Assembly (NCBI RefSeq): GCF_900103875.1
Contig: NZ_LT629705.1
Location: 4,535,001 to 4,599,000 of the forward strand
Length of the DNA: 64,000 bases
DNA from: Pseudomonas arsenicoxydans
Lineage (GTDB): Bacteria > Pseudomonadota > Gammaproteobacteria > Pseudomonadales > Pseudomonadaceae
Direction: 5' to 3'
Of the stretch, positions 8,824 to 18,906 are shown in pieces. Under the pieces are notes generated by a model. It did no database searches. It was not told the origin of the DNA and saw only the letters and a program-made list of their open reading frames with translations. How positions within the stretch are numbered: the stretch's first letter is position 1; the number at the start of each line of letters is the position of its first letter. The position numbers were made by a program, and so were the translations under genes.

Positions 8824-9203
8824 TCAGACCTTGACCCTGTTCAACCACTGATTCTCACGCTCGCAATTAAATGCTGCCGGCTCAAATATCTCGCCGTACC
8901 AGCCCACCATGTCGTCGTGTCTGGATGCTTGGGGTCTGCCAGGGCCTCTAGAAAATCCTCATAGCCCGGGGCCCCACCAATGTCTTCCGGTGGGCAAGCA
9001 TTGGCGCCTTCAATGCAATACGGCAGTTGAGGGGCTGTGATCGCGGGTAGCCTTTTCTCGACTTTGATTCGGTGATCCCAGCTGTCACCAAAGTCGTAGA
9101 GGTAGTCGAACGTCTTTTTACCGAACAGCGCTTTTACCAATGTCTTGCGAGCTTCGGGATTCACTGGCGGCCGCCAGCCATCAGGATCGGGATTCCGTAT
9201 TTC
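8824..9203 (-). pseudogene. Plasmid pRiA4b ORF-3 family protein, truncated and frameshifted
   Basis: Readable motifs are NPDPDGWRPPVNPEARKTL, FDYLYDFGDSWDHRIKVEK, LPYCIEGANACPPEDIGG and APGYEDFLEALADPKHPD, all typical of the family. An upstream stop at about 9204 removes the N-terminal half. After KHPD one base is missing, and the proper end (HDDMVGWYGEIFEPAAFNCE and about 12 more residues, ending at 8824) is in the next frame. Members are found near mobile elements but have no firm function. Confidence 0.8.
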
Positions 9204-9461
9204 TCACCTGCTGGACGTCGCCGGTAATGTTCGCGGTGCTTTGGATGCGATCAGTAAAAATGAGGAATTATCAACATGCCGCTTGGTACTCATGACACCG
9301 GAGCTATCCTGATTGGTCAACAGCTATTCCTACTGTCTCGGAGTTCATACTCGTTGAGCTCAACAGAGCAATCAGGAAGGCATGCATTTTTTTGCAGGTA
9401 CACTCGAGACAGCGATGGCTAGCCAAGCGTAACCGATCCGCCTGCTCGTCATCCGAGAAGA

Positions 9462-10592
9462 TCAGCTGATATTCGAAGGGATGCGCACGGTGAACGTGGT
9501 ACCGCGCTCAGCATTGGAGTCGACATCAATATCTCCGTGGTGGGCGCTGACAATTGCTGAAGCGATGTAAAGACCCAAGCCAAGACCCGCCCCGGCGCCG
9601 TACTCTGAAATTCCGTTTTGCAGATGTCGAACCATCGGGTTAAATAGGCTGGCTTTGGCACCATCTTCGATTGGGTTACCAACGTTATGGACAGACAGCA
9701 ATGCATGTCCTTGGACGACCTTCAGAGCAACGGTGACCGGAGTGCCAAGTTGTCCATGCTCAATCGCATTCCCTATCAAATTTCCGATCACCTGCTCCAT
9801 TCTCGATTTATCGAATCGCCAGGCAAGGCTCGCTGGAGATTTAAAATCGATCTGTCGATCCGGATGATAGGCCCGAGCCTCTTCGACCATTCCTTCACAC
9901 GCTAAGGCTAAATCTTCTAGATCAACTCTTACTGGAATACCCGAACCCAGTTGAGAGCGTGTGAAATCTAGAAGGTCGCCCACAATCTTGATGGCGCGTT
10001 TCACACTTGTGTAAATACGCGAGACGTTCTTGGTGGGCTTGGGCGGAAGATCCCCAGAACGCAATAAAACTTCAGCACTTAACGAAATTGCACCGAGAGG
10101 GCTCCTCAAATCATGACCGAGCACACCTAGAAACACGTTGCGTGAAGCATCCACCGCATTGGTATAAGTCACTACAGACTCAGCGAGCGCTTGATCGATA
10201 GCTTCATTGAATCGGACAACGTCTGCAATCTCGTCGGTCTTAGACACGTGCTCAGGTGGCATCCAGAGCATCAACACGCTGGTACGTAAGGCTCTGTACT
10301 CCGCAATCATTTGTCCAATCGTGAATCCAGATGATTGTCGAAGGTCGGCGTGCGTTTCCGCAGAAGTAACGTCGTCTGATGCTGGGGCAGCTCCATGGGA
10401 TTTAAGGATCCGCGCTTCATGACTCTGTTTCGTTCGAAGGTCGGCAGCAATGGTGCGAAGCATTTGCTCTGCATGGTCTCGCAATGCAACGGAATCCATT
10501 CCATCAGCAGCAGGAGTTAGTGTCTTGGCAAAGTCTTCCCATTGCTGAAGGATAGGCTCGATATTTTGAAGGATAAAATCAGCTAGGCGCAT
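9462..10592 (-). CDS. Sensor histidine kinase with RsbRD-like N-terminal region
   Basis: The 376-residue soluble kinase starts at ATG 10592 behind GGGGAG; a longer in-frame start is rejected. Residues 1-150 form a helical region (ADFILQNIEPILQQWEDFAK; GFTIGQMIAEYRALRTSVLM) like RsbRD-type globin-fold input domains. A HisKA domain follows with VLGHDLRSPLGAISLS (phospho-acceptor His), then a HATPase_c domain with N box NLIGNAIEHG and G box GLGLGLY. No membrane segment is present, so the input is cytoplasmic. No response regulator is adjacent. A paralogue with the same layout lies at 28465-29643. Confidence 0.88.
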   Translation of the reverse strand: MRLADFILQNIEPILQQWEDFAKTLTPAADGMDSVALRDHAEQMLRTIAADLRTKQSHEARILKSHGAAPASDDVTSAETHADLRQSSGFTIGQMIAEYRALRTSVLMLWMPPEHVSKTDEIADVVRFNEAIDQALAESVVTYTNAVDASRNVFLGVLGHDLRSPLGAISLSAEVLLRSGDLPPKPTKNVSRIYTSVKRAIKIVGDLLDFTRSQLGSGIPVRVDLEDLALACEGMVEEARAYHPDRQIDFKSPASLAWRFDKSRMEQVIGNLIGNAIEHGQLGTPVTVALKVVQGHALLSVHNVGNPIEDGAKASLFNPMVRHLQNGISEYGAGAGLGLGLYIASAIVSAHHGDIDVDSNAERGTTFTVRIPSNIS

Positions 10593-11405
10593 GGTTAGCT
10601 CCCCGTTAAGTAAGTGGAAGGATCTCAACGAGGAAATGCTGCGTTGGACGCGACGAAGTGCTGGAGAGACTACACGACCGGTAGAACGGTAGCGATTTAA
10701 AACGGTCAGCATACCCAGTGCATTCAGCGGAGTCGTTCTCTGGCTCGACAAATGACAGCCTACGGCGCCCTCTGGCGCGTGCCTGTATCCAAATTATGAC
10801 GGACAGTTGCGACGATCGTTGATCACGTTTTATCGGGCCGATGGTTGGCGCTGATGCCTAACGCGTCGCAGCGTTTCAAAAATTGGATGTGCATTTTAGC
10901 GGGACATCACAAAGTAACGTGTGCCAACGTCAATAGTCATTCTGTATCTCCCGAAGCGGAGCCCGGCGAACGTCAAATTTATCCCGTTCAGCTGCCTGAC
11001 GGTGCTCCCGCGCGTGACTCAGACAAACACGTCCGCTGCCAAGCCCGCGTCACACCATTTGGTACTTCTGGCTCGTGGGCGGCGCGGATAAGGTAGTCAG
11101 GGGTATTTCAGCACACCTGCGGACTTGTTCCGAGAATCCTTAGACCGTTTTATCGCAGGTAAGCGATAGTGAGGTATGCAATGAACCTGAGAATTTACCC
11201 ATCGAGGTCTTAGATCGTTGGCATGGTGCGGACGGCTTCATTCCAAAATTTGCATACCCTTATTCGACTCAACCAAACGGGTAGTTGCCCGCCATTCCAA
11301 GCGTTCACTTGTGCAAAAATCTACAGGTAGCAGTTGCGTAAAATGCTTTGATTTTTTTTCTGAATAAGCCACTCCTTTGTCTATGAGAAAAAAGGAGGAA
11401 GCCTT
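10593..11405. other. About 0.8 kb without a supported gene
   Basis: A plus-strand frame at 10845-11096 has no ribosome site or recognisable motif and is probably chance. Positions 11345-11360 are T-rich. AAAGGAGGAAG at 11390-11400 is the ribosome site of the next gene. Confidence 0.5.
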
Positions 11406-11660
11406 ATGAATACCGGACTTTACATTATTGAGTACAAGCTCCATGGAGAGCCAAAGTCTTTCATCATCCGCGCAAAGACCATGCGCAGTGTGGATGCTTG
11501 GCACTGGGCGAGCTGTGACGCCGGCGTGGCACCCATCCCCAAACCTGGAAGACCGCCATTGAAGGTAGTATCCAAACCTCAAGCCGAAAAGTACGGACTG
11601 AGCGATGTCACCTGGCGAGAGTCGGCGACGTTGAAATGGACTGAAGTAGCAACGTCATGA
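11406..11660 (+). CDS. DUF6555-like small protein
   Basis: A near-perfect AGGAGG site precedes the ATG. The 84-residue product reads YIIEYKLHGEPKSFIIRAKT, DAWHWASCDAGVAPIPKPG and EKYGLSDVTWRES, which match my memory of a Pseudomonas-specific family called DUF6555. It is soluble, and its role is unknown. The short gene at 15211-15447 has a loosely similar opening (IEYLCDGEPRPHQFEL) but is otherwise different. Confidence 0.75.
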   Translation: MNTGLYIIEYKLHGEPKSFIIRAKTMRSVDAWHWASCDAGVAPIPKPGRPPLKVVSKPQAEKYGLSDVTWRESATLKWTEVATS

Positions 11661-12874
11661 GCGCTCAGATTTTCGGGGTCGTCACGCCCGCGTCACAAGG
11701 AGCGGGCCAAATCAGCGGCAAGGCCGTCTATGTGGGCGCGTGCAGAGTATGCGATCAACAGCGATGGTTAAACTTGTTATGACGACTACAATTAATGCTG
11801 ATAGTCAAAGCGGGGGCCGACGCTGGTTCTCTCGTCTCGCCCCGAAATTACTCAGTGAAAAATGGGCCGAATTCGACGATGGATGAACAAAAAATCTGAG
11901 CAGCTGCGCATCGGCTTTGGGAAAAAGAACGGAACCTGAAGGACTAGACCGAAAGCACTGGTTCAATGAAGAAAAATTAGCCCGCGAACAGGATGTTGAT
12001 AGTTCCACCGCTGATTCAACGCTAGGCAGCGAAAATGCGCCGTCGCGAGCTGACTCTACTGCCGCGACTGAAAAAATAAATCGATGGTAGTCAAAGCTCG
12101 AGCTGAAGATGAAGATGAAGATGAAGAGTTACGGCTGGCAGACCTGCGATAGCGCGCATTGTCGAATGTGCGCTTTCGACTTTGGGAAGCTATTGATTTT
12201 TCTGTAGCGACCCGCCGTTCCAATCTTAGGGTGCCGACCCAGGAAACCGTGCTTGATCCTCTCGCCTGCTGGCGGCATACGAGGCCTTGAGCAATGATTA
12301 CCAGAAGTATTGAATGTATGGAGTATTCGATTTGAAGCGCACTGAATTTTTACAGGTTCTTCCGCGAGATACCTGAAGCTAGCGCCAGTAATACAACGAA
12401 CAATCGCGATTCAATTCGACCGACGGTCGCCTAGGAGAAGCGAGCCGCTTGTGATGCAGCGTTTCTGAAGCGCTAACAGACGAAATATTTTTTCATGGAG
12501 TTAGAAAATTTTTTGGAAACCCCTGTGAGCGCGAGCCAGTTGGGAAGAATGCCCATGGACGCAAAGGTAAGGCAAGCAGCGACCCAACGCGAATAACACC
12601 TCTGCCCGGCTGGAGGAAAGGGAAGATAACCTTCCAATTTTCCATCATCAAACGCTGTTCATGCATTTCGAATGAGGGATTTCATGCCTTGCAAAGGAAC
12701 GAAGACGGTGGCCATCAATCTCATGTCCTCGTACTACGGCCTAATACCTAAGCGACGCTAGGACGCTGGCTGTGTGTAATGGATTTCTTGCTAAATCTCG
12801 CCATTTGTAAGATTTGGCATTTGTCACCGTCGGTCTACGTGAATCTCGGCGTGCCGATAACAGCGGAGTTTCAT
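11661..12874. other. About 1.2 kb of degraded sequence
   Basis: Plus strand 11780-11886 reads as a short peptide ending WFSRLAPKLLSEKWAEFDDG before a stop, and 11970-12060 in another frame reads EEKLAREQDVDSSTADSTLG. These look like scraps of a decayed gene that I cannot name. A GAAGAT microsatellite (about 3.5 units) lies at 12105-12127, and a hairpin with GCGCGCATT/AATGTGCGC arms at 12154-12175. Confidence 0.4.
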
Positions 12875-14317
12875 ATGAGCATCAGATCTGGCCAGGAAGA
12901 TGACTCTGCCATCAGTAAGGTCGATATCCCTTCCCAAGAGCGACATCAGTCCTCGCCGTCCCCCCTCGACCTGGGGCTGCGTAACGTTCTTGAGGCGCTA
13001 CCCGAGGCCATATATATGACTGATGCCAATGGATTGATAACTTTTTACAACGAAGCGGCCGTGTTGCTTTGGGGTGTGCATCCGACGCTTGGTAAAAGTC
13101 AATTTTGCGGGTCTTGGAAGCTTTACTGGCCCGACGGAACCCATCTGCCCCACGATGAATGTCCTATGTCCATGGCGTTAGCGCAAAAGCGACCGGTCAG
13201 AGGATTGGAGGCCATCGCGGAGCGTCCAGATGGATCGCGTGTTCGGTTCCTAGCGTGCCCCTCACCGATCTTTGATGCGACCGGAGCTCTTTGTGGCGCG
13301 GTCAATATGCTGATCGATCTAACCGACCGGACACTCGCAGACGAAGCCGCGCGGAGACACGATGCTATTGTCGAGTCATCTGATGATGCAATCGTCGCCA
13401 AAGATCTAAACGGAATTATTACCAACTGGAATAGCGGAGCACAACGGCTCTTCGGCTATACCCGAGAGGAAGCCATCGGCAAACCCATCGAGATGCTTAT
13501 CCCCTTGGATAGAAAAGATGAAGAGCCCGGAATTTTAAAGCGCATTCGTTTAGGTGAGCGCATCGAGCATTATGAAACTATCCGGCGGCGCAAAGACGGC
13601 AGCCTGGTTGAGATATCTCTATCTGTCTCGCCTGTCAGAAATCGGGAAGGAAGGATTATCGGAGCAGCTAAAATTGCTCGAGATATTACCGACCGTCGAC
13701 AGGCTGAGGCACAGAAAAGTTTGCTGATCAAAGAACTGGATCACAGGGTGAAAAATCTGTTCACGCTTGCTAACAGCGTTATCGCATTGAGTGCCCGTTC
13801 GGTCAAAACATCTGGTGAACTCGCAATCGCCGTTACTGACAGGCTTACCGCGTTAGCACAAGCCCACTCACTCACTATTCCGAATGGTTTCAGTAGCGAG
13901 CAGGCTACGACCTTGCATACACTTATCCAGACCATCTTCGCGCCTTATTCCACCGCCGGCTACAACAGCCAGTCTCGCGCGCTCGTAACAGGTTCTGACT
14001 TAACGATTACTGGTAGTACAGTGACGAGCTTCGCTCTTCTCCTGCATGAGTTAGCAACCAACGCAGCGAAATATGGAGCCCTCTCCTTACCTGAGGGGTT
14101 TGTAGATATTTCCTGCAGCGAGGATGCGGGGGTGTTCACCCTCGTTTGGTGCGAGAGAAACGGCCCAAAAATTGAGCGCGAACCTGACAGTGCTGGCTTC
14201 GGTACTTTTCTTACTAAATCGACAGTACGCGGGCAGCTTCACGGCGAACTTACTCGTGAATGGAATTCGGAAGGGCTAATAATCCGCCTAGCGTTCGTAG
14301 CGTCACTTTGTAAGTAA
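12875..14317 (+). CDS. PAS-PAS HWE-type sensor histidine kinase
   Basis: ATG at 12875 with upstream GGAG is preferred over an earlier in-frame start. The 480-residue soluble protein has a PAS domain (about 30-150; LPEAIYMTDANGLITFYNEA), a second PAS with PAC (about 160-285; IVESSDDAIVAKDLNGIITN; VSPVRNREGRIIGAAKIARD) and a HisKA_2/HWE kinase core (about 300-480). Its His box is ELDHRVKNLFTLANSVIAL and its N box LLHELATNAAKYGAL. HWE kinases often act in light, redox or general stress signalling. The signal is not evident, and no response regulator is adjacent. Confidence 0.9.
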   Translation: MSIRSGQEDDSAISKVDIPSQERHQSSPSPLDLGLRNVLEALPEAIYMTDANGLITFYNEAAVLLWGVHPTLGKSQFCGSWKLYWPDGTHLPHDECPMSMALAQKRPVRGLEAIAERPDGSRVRFLACPSPIFDATGALCGAVNMLIDLTDRTLADEAARRHDAIVESSDDAIVAKDLNGIITNWNSGAQRLFGYTREEAIGKPIEMLIPLDRKDEEPGILKRIRLGERIEHYETIRRRKDGSLVEISLSVSPVRNREGRIIGAAKIARDITDRRQAEAQKSLLIKELDHRVKNLFTLANSVIALSARSVKTSGELAIAVTDRLTALAQAHSLTIPNGFSSEQATTLHTLIQTIFAPYSTAGYNSQSRALVTGSDLTITGSTVTSFALLLHELATNAAKYGALSLPEGFVDISCSEDAGVFTLVWCERNGPKIEREPDSAGFGTFLTKSTVRGQLHGELTREWNSEGLIIRLAFVASLCK

Positions 14318-14524
14318 GCAATTTTAATCGCTCAACCGGATTCCGTCCGAGCGCCTGCCTGAAGATCAGCTCTTTAGCGTCAGCTCAACGCAAAAAACCC
14401 TAAGAACTCTCGCGCGCTGAACTATGGCGCAAATATTGCTAAAACTCTGCGTTACCCGCGCGATAGTGATCACAATCCTTGCAATCAGCTGACGCAGCAA
14501 CCCCGTCGATGGTGGCCAAGCATC

Positions 14525-14616
14525 CACAAATGCTGAAGCAGTTGATCGGTGTCGCTTCACCGCTCTGTGGCCAGAAGCGTCATGATCTTTGAGATAAGCA
14601 TACGGATCATGAGCGC
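14525..14616 (-). mobile_element. IS66 transposase C-terminal remnant
   Basis: The minus strand reads AHDPYAYLKD, the hallmark end of IS66 TnpC, also present in the larger copy at 22764-24101 (GHDPYAYLKDVLTRL). After one frame change it continues MTLLATER, a stop, then SDTDQLLQHLW, matching the C-terminal pattern. Only the last 30 codons survive. Confidence 0.6.
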
Positions 14617-14667
14617 TATATCGTTACTACCTGACCGCCCATCGGACTTTAAATTCACTACCTCTAG

Positions 14668-14931
14668 TTAGTAGCGACTGGCTTCGCCCTTGGCTGGCCA
14701 TTCACTATCATCTGATCGTGCTTTATTTTCAGCTTCCTTCTTCGCGAGAGGTGATTGACTTGAGCTGCTTTCCCATTCGTTAGGTTCTGGCTCAGCGGTG
14801 TCGATCTCCGGTTGCTTAACCTTGAGCTGATCTTGAGCGAGACGCCAATAAAACTCGTCAGCGCATTGCGGGCGACCGTCTTTTTCCCACAATTCGTAAG
14901 CTTTTTCCCGGACTTTCCAATCTTCGATCAT
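14668..14931 (-). CDS. DUF2934 domain protein
   Basis: The 87-residue protein opens VREKAYELWEKDGRPQCADE followed by FYWRLAQDQL, the DUF2934 pattern (REKAYxLWExxGRPxGxxxxxW). The tail is acidic and low in complexity (SSSSQSPLAKKEAENKARSD). The family is common in proteobacteria with no known function. ATG is followed at once by the domain, so the start is well placed. No partner gene is visible. Confidence 0.85.
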   Translation of the reverse strand: MIEDWKVREKAYELWEKDGRPQCADEFYWRLAQDQLKVKQPEIDTAEPEPNEWESSSSQSPLAKKEAENKARSDDSEWPAKGEASRY

Positions 14932-15210
14932 GATGTCATTCCTCTTGGATGGAGTCGCTGTAGATTTTCGGGCGAGTCAAAAGACCCAGTGGGCACGCTT
15001 CGTCGCCGTCCAATCTCAAAGCCCGCGTCCGCTCCGGGCCACGCGTCTGGAGGAAAGCAACTCAGAAAGCCTATGCTTCGCGCATCCACTTTATTGGAAT
15101 TAGATCGTGCGACTATGGTTCAAAGTTTTTAATCGATGGTTAGCGTAAATCTTCATGGCAGGCCGAACGGCCCCACATGCCCGGCGCCATTGTGGTCGCC
15201 TCATCTGGCC

Positions 15211-15447
15211 TCAGCTTGGTTGGTCGACGACGGTTATGTGTGTCAGCCTTACCAGCTCAGTCTGCTTTAAAATCTCCCTCGGCGTCGCGTCAGCAGTGGG
15301 CATGATTAAGCTACTCTCACCGTCCCCGAAATGCAGCTGTAACAGGTGCATCGCGGACTCATGAGCGGGCAACTGAACCTGCTTGAGTTCAAATTGATGA
15401 GGGCGGGGCTCGCCGTCGCACAGATATTCAATCTTGAAGATGCGCAT
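15211..15447 (-). CDS. Hypothetical pseudomonad protein, 78 aa
   Basis: The product begins MRIFKIEYLCDGEPRPHQFE and continues AHESAMHLLQLHFGDGES, then RLTHITVV. A broken relative of the same family is fused to an MvaT fragment at 34819-35107, which supports the frame and the start. AGGAG lies upstream of the ATG. Function unknown; short beta-rich soluble protein. Confidence 0.65.
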   Translation of the reverse strand: MRIFKIEYLCDGEPRPHQFELKQVQLPAHESAMHLLQLHFGDGESSLIMPTADATPREILKQTELVRLTHITVVDQPS

Positions 15448-15680
15448 GGTTTGTTTCTCCTATTGGGTGCCATCAAAAAACCTGACCAGAAGGTCAGTTT
15501 TAGCTCGACTGCAGATCCAAAGTTGATTATTGAGGGGGCTTTATGTTCCTTGAGACACGGCCTGCGCTCGCCAGGTGCCGTCAGCCTTTGACGTTGAACT
15601 CTTCTGTTATGGCTACCGTCTAGCACATAGATGTGGATAGAAAATTGAGGCTTAAATCCCTGGCGTTAAAGGACATACCC

Positions 15681-15938
15681 ATGACCGACCGCGCACGTTT
15701 GAATTACTTAAACGACACCCTTTTCGGCCCAATCGCTAAAACTATTGATTGCGACGTACTCATCACGTCCATCACGCCGGATGCCTTTCAGGTGCAGGTA
15801 CTATCGCCAGTACCTGATGATCTACACAAGGCTCACTCCCTGACCATAATTCTTTCTTCAGGAGAACGCTTGAACGGCACGGTGGCCCACGTCCGTAGAC
15901 TGGAAAATGCTGATTTGGAGTTTCAGATCGATATATGA
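15681..15938 (+). CDS. Hypothetical protein, 85 aa
   Basis: ATG 15681 follows AAAGGA; the longer in-frame start at 15633 lacks a site. The product begins MTDRARLNYLNDTLFGPIAK and ends in a beta-rich part (SLTIILSSGERLNGTVAHV; ADLEFQIDI). No family recognised. It lies 36 bases upstream of the cupin gene on the same strand, so the two may be co-transcribed. Confidence 0.6.
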   Translation: MTDRARLNYLNDTLFGPIAKTIDCDVLITSITPDAFQVQVLSPVPDDLHKAHSLTIILSSGERLNGTVAHVRRLENADLEFQIDI

Positions 15939-15974
15939 AATTCCACCGCCACATCAGGGTTCGGAGATCCTAGA

Positions 15975-16496
15975 ATGAACAAACCGCGAGCTGAGACAGT
16001 TACTGTCCAAACCCTGAGGTTTGAACGCAACCAGTGGGTTCCCAATAACCCGCACCTGCCGGTACTCATTTACCCCACCGCGATTGCAGTTCAGGGCGAT
16101 GACCCGGCTGCGCTGTTCGAGCAGACCTTCATCGCCAATGGCTGGCCACCACAATGGCGATACGGAGTTTATAACTACCACCACTACCATACCGAAGGTC
16201 ATGAAGTGCTTGGCATCGCCAGCGGTCGGGCTCAGCTGGTGCTGGGCGGCCCGGATGGTCACGTACTTGAGGTCACAGCAGGCGATGTGTTGCTACTGCC
16301 TGCAGGCACCGGCCATTGCAATTTGGATTCAAGTGAAGATTTTCTGGTCGTCGGTGCTTATCCGCCGGGGCAGCGTGCAGATATCTGCCGCGAGGCCCCC
16401 ACCAAGGCTCAACTGGCTAGCATCGACACACTGTCGTTTCCCGACCAGGATCCGGTGCAAGGCGCCGTACATCGGTATTGGACTGGACAGGATTAA
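15975..16496 (+). CDS. Cupin domain protein
   Basis: The 173-residue protein carries the cupin metal site: YHHYHTEGHEVLGI gives the first His/Glu set and LPAGTGHCNLDSSEDFLVVG the last His. The gene likely encodes a small metal-dependent enzyme or sensor with a double-stranded beta-helix. Substrate unknown. Length fits the YjlB-like cupin group, in which the N-terminus also reads LPVLIYPTAI. It converges on cioB with an 11-base gap. Confidence 0.85.
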   Translation: MNKPRAETVTVQTLRFERNQWVPNNPHLPVLIYPTAIAVQGDDPAALFEQTFIANGWPPQWRYGVYNYHHYHTEGHEVLGIASGRAQLVLGGPDGHVLEVTAGDVLLLPAGTGHCNLDSSEDFLVVGAYPPGQRADICREAPTKAQLASIDTLSFPDQDPVQGAVHRYWTGQD

Positions 16497-16506
16497 GATA
16501 CTGCAG

Positions 16507-17508
16507 TCAATCACGGATGGCGCGAACCTTTCCGCTGAACACTTTGAAGCCGTAGGTGTTGTAGAGGAGCGTCACTGGGATCAGCACGGCAAACCCAACC
16601 AGCATGAATATCTGACTGGTGGGACTTGAAGCAGCCTTTTGCAGGGTTAGGTTAGGCGGGACAATCAATGGAAAGAGCACTGCGACCATCAAGGCGAACG
16701 CCAAGATGAAAATCCCCAGCGCGGCAAATAGCGGCAGATAGTGCCGGCGGCTTCGAAAGCCCAAGGCGAAACTGATTAGCAATGCAGTGAGCAGTATTGC
16801 CGCCGGCAACCAGATAAGTCGATTGGAAAGCCGTTGCGCATATCGAGCATCCAGCGTCGCTGTCCAGATCACCAAAACGGCCAACAACATCATGGTCACG
16901 ATGGCCAACGCCCGTGCCTGTCGACCTGACCGACGGTGTAGATCGTCTTCAGCGCGCCAATACAGCCAGCACGCGCCCAACCACGTGTAACCCACTACGA
17001 GCACCGCGCCACAATACAGTGGAAACAAGTCCGACCACTCCCAGCCGTCCCCGCTGTACTGCCCGTCTTGATTCGGCACGCCTTGTATAAGCGTTCCCAA
17101 CACAATCCCCTGAGTTGCCCCGGCTAGCAGTGAACCGATCAACAGCAAGCCATCAACCATGCGCTTCATACGAGAGCTTTTCGAGTAGTCGCGAAACTCC
17201 AGTGCTACTGCGCGAAGAATCAATGCCAGGAACATCGCGATAAACGGCAAATAAAGCGCCGGCAGCAGGACGGCATAAGCCAGCGGAAACAACGCCAGCA
17301 GACCGCCGCCACCGAGCACGAGCCACGTTTCGTTAGCGTCCCAAATCGGAAGGATAGTCACAGCCATGGCACGTCGGTGCTGACTGCATCGAGTAAGACC
17401 AAGCAGCACCCCCACACCAAGATCAGTGCCGTCCAACAGCACGTAGCTCAAGACCGAAAACCCCAGTGCGGCTGCGGACAATAGCGTGACCCAGTCATAG
17501 TCCATCAT
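16507..17508 (-). CDS. cioB: Cytochrome bd-type (cyanide-insensitive) quinol oxidase subunit II
   Basis: The 333-residue polytopic protein has the CydB/CioB pattern: an opening helix with YVLLDGTDLGVGVLLGL, then WDANETWLVLGGGGLLALFP and a run of about eight more hydrophobic segments. It pairs with the haem-carrying subunit encoded just upstream (six bases between stop and start) and completes an inner-membrane quinol oxidase that does not pump protons. The CioA partner has a short Q loop, which points to the cyanide-insensitive branch. I see no small CydX-like ORF after the stop before the converging cupin gene. Confidence 0.93.
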   Translation of the reverse strand: MMDYDWVTLLSAAALGFSVLSYVLLDGTDLGVGVLLGLTRCSQHRRAMAVTILPIWDANETWLVLGGGGLLALFPLAYAVLLPALYLPFIAMFLALILRAVALEFRDYSKSSRMKRMVDGLLLIGSLLAGATQGIVLGTLIQGVPNQDGQYSGDGWEWSDLFPLYCGAVLVVGYTWLGACWLYWRAEDDLHRRSGRQARALAIVTMMLLAVLVIWTATLDARYAQRLSNRLIWLPAAILLTALLISFALGFRSRRHYLPLFAALGIFILAFALMVAVLFPLIVPPNLTLQKAASSPTSQIFMLVGFAVLIPVTLLYNTYGFKVFSGKVRAIRD

Positions 17509-17514
17509 GGATGT

Positions 17515-18906
17515 TTACCCTCGGGATTTACCCGTTTCATCAGCCAAAGTGGGTTGTGGCCCGGACTCATCTTCGTGAGGTGGCTCCCGCAAAAGTCGCA
17601 ACAGCACCCAGAGACCCACGCCGAAGATCACCAGATAAAATGACAGGATTGTCCACGTTGCTCCTACGACCTGCTGACGAGACACCGAAGACAGGCTGTC
17701 AGCAGTGCGCATCAACCCATAAATAGTAAAGGGCTGACGGCCAACCTCTGTAACAACCCACCCACTCAGCATCGCCAGAAATCCAGCAGGCGCCATCAGC
17801 ACACACCCTCGGAACATCCAGCGTGCCGAGTACAAGCGATGTCGCCAGCGTAATACCAGACTGATTAGCCCCTGCCCCAGCATCAACAGCCCCAATCCGA
17901 CCATGACACGGAAAGCGAAGAACACGGGTGGCACAGGTGGTATGTCCCCAGGTGGGAATTCATCAAGCGCTGCAATAGTGCCGCTCAGGTCATGTCGCAG
18001 GTACAACGACGCGACTCGTGGAATCGCCACTTCCCAATGGTTGCGTCGCTCAGCCATATCTGGAATGGCGAATAAACGTAATGGCTCCCCCTCTCCTTTC
18101 GCCGGTCGTGTCCAGGAGCCTTCGATGGCGGCAACCTTTTGCGGCTGAACTTTAAGGCTGTGCTCACCATGCAGATCGCCCACCAGTAGTTGCACAGGCG
18201 TCAGCAACGCAACCACCCACAACGCAATGGAGTAGGCAAGCCGGGCTCGCGGGTTCTGTGGCACATGCAACAACTGCCAAGCGCTAATACCGGCCACCAG
18301 CGAGGCGCTGCCTATAATCGCGGCCAATGACATATGCACAAGCCGGTAAGGGAAAGAAGGATTGAAGATGATCGCCCACCAGTTTTCGGCAATAAAACGT
18401 CCACCGGCTCCAATTGAATAGCCGGCAGGTGTTTGCATCCAGGAATTGGCCGACAGGATCCAGAAGGCGCTGATTAACGATCCGAGGGCAACGGAGCAGG
18501 TGGCGAAAAAATGCAGCCTAGGGCCCACCTTCTTCAACCCGAACAACATAATGCCGAGGAAACCTGCTTCCAGGAAAAATGCCGCCAGTATCTCGTAGAA
18601 CATCAACGGGCCGAGGATATCGCCTGCCTGAGTCGAGAGGCGTGACCAATTCAATCCGAATTGGTACTCCAAGATCAGGCCCGACGCTGTGCCTACCGCA
18701 ACGTTGAGCGCAAACATTTTTAGCCAGTAAAGGTAAACATCCAGGTAGACCCTTTGCTTGCGCCACAGCCACAGTGCCTCCAGCGCCATGAGAAAATTCG
18801 CCAAGCCAATGGTGAAGGCCGCCAGTACGATATGAAAGCTTATGGCAATCGCGAACTGGGCACGCGCTGCTGCCAGAGCTGAGTCAATCGAGTCCATACC
18901 ACTCAC
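17515..18906 (-). CDS. cioA: Cytochrome bd-type (cyanide-insensitive) quinol oxidase subunit I
   Basis: The 463-residue protein has the CydA order: FAIAISFHIVLAAFTIGLAN (haem b ligand His in helix 1), FMALEALWLWRKQRVYL-like first loop, GLILEYQFGLNW, FYEILAAFFLEAGFLG with the conserved Glu residues, RLVHMSLAA (second haem His) and PFTIYGLMRTADSLS near the end. The Q loop between residues about 250 and 330 is short, as in CioA rather than E. coli CydA. It is the first gene of a two-gene operon and lets the cell respire under cyanide or low oxygen. ATG 18897, three codons in, is an alternative start. Confidence 0.94.
   Translation of the reverse strand: MSGMDSIDSALAAARAQFAIAISFHIVLAAFTIGLANFLMALEALWLWRKQRVYLDVYLYWLKMFALNVAVGTASGLILEYQFGLNWSRLSTQAGDILGPLMFYEILAAFFLEAGFLGIMLFGLKKVGPRLHFFATCSVALGSLISAFWILSANSWMQTPAGYSIGAGGRFIAENWWAIIFNPSFPYRLVHMSLAAIIGSASLVAGISAWQLLHVPQNPRARLAYSIALWVVALLTPVQLLVGDLHGEHSLKVQPQKVAAIEGSWTRPAKGEGEPLRLFAIPDMAERRNHWEVAIPRVASLYLRHDLSGTIAALDEFPPGDIPPVPPVFFAFRVMVGLGLLMLGQGLISLVLRWRHRLYSARWMFRGCVLMAPAGFLAMLSGWVVTEVGRQPFTIYGLMRTADSLSSVSRQQVVGATWTILSFYLVIFGVGLWVLLRLLREPPHEDESGPQPTLADETGKSRG

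Noticed and set aside
10845..11096. Plus-strand frame of 83 codons
   Set aside because: No ribosome site, no motif; judged chance in a gene-free stretch.
12105..12127. GAAGAT microsatellite
   Set aside because: Only about 3.5 units; too short to be a variable locus of interest.
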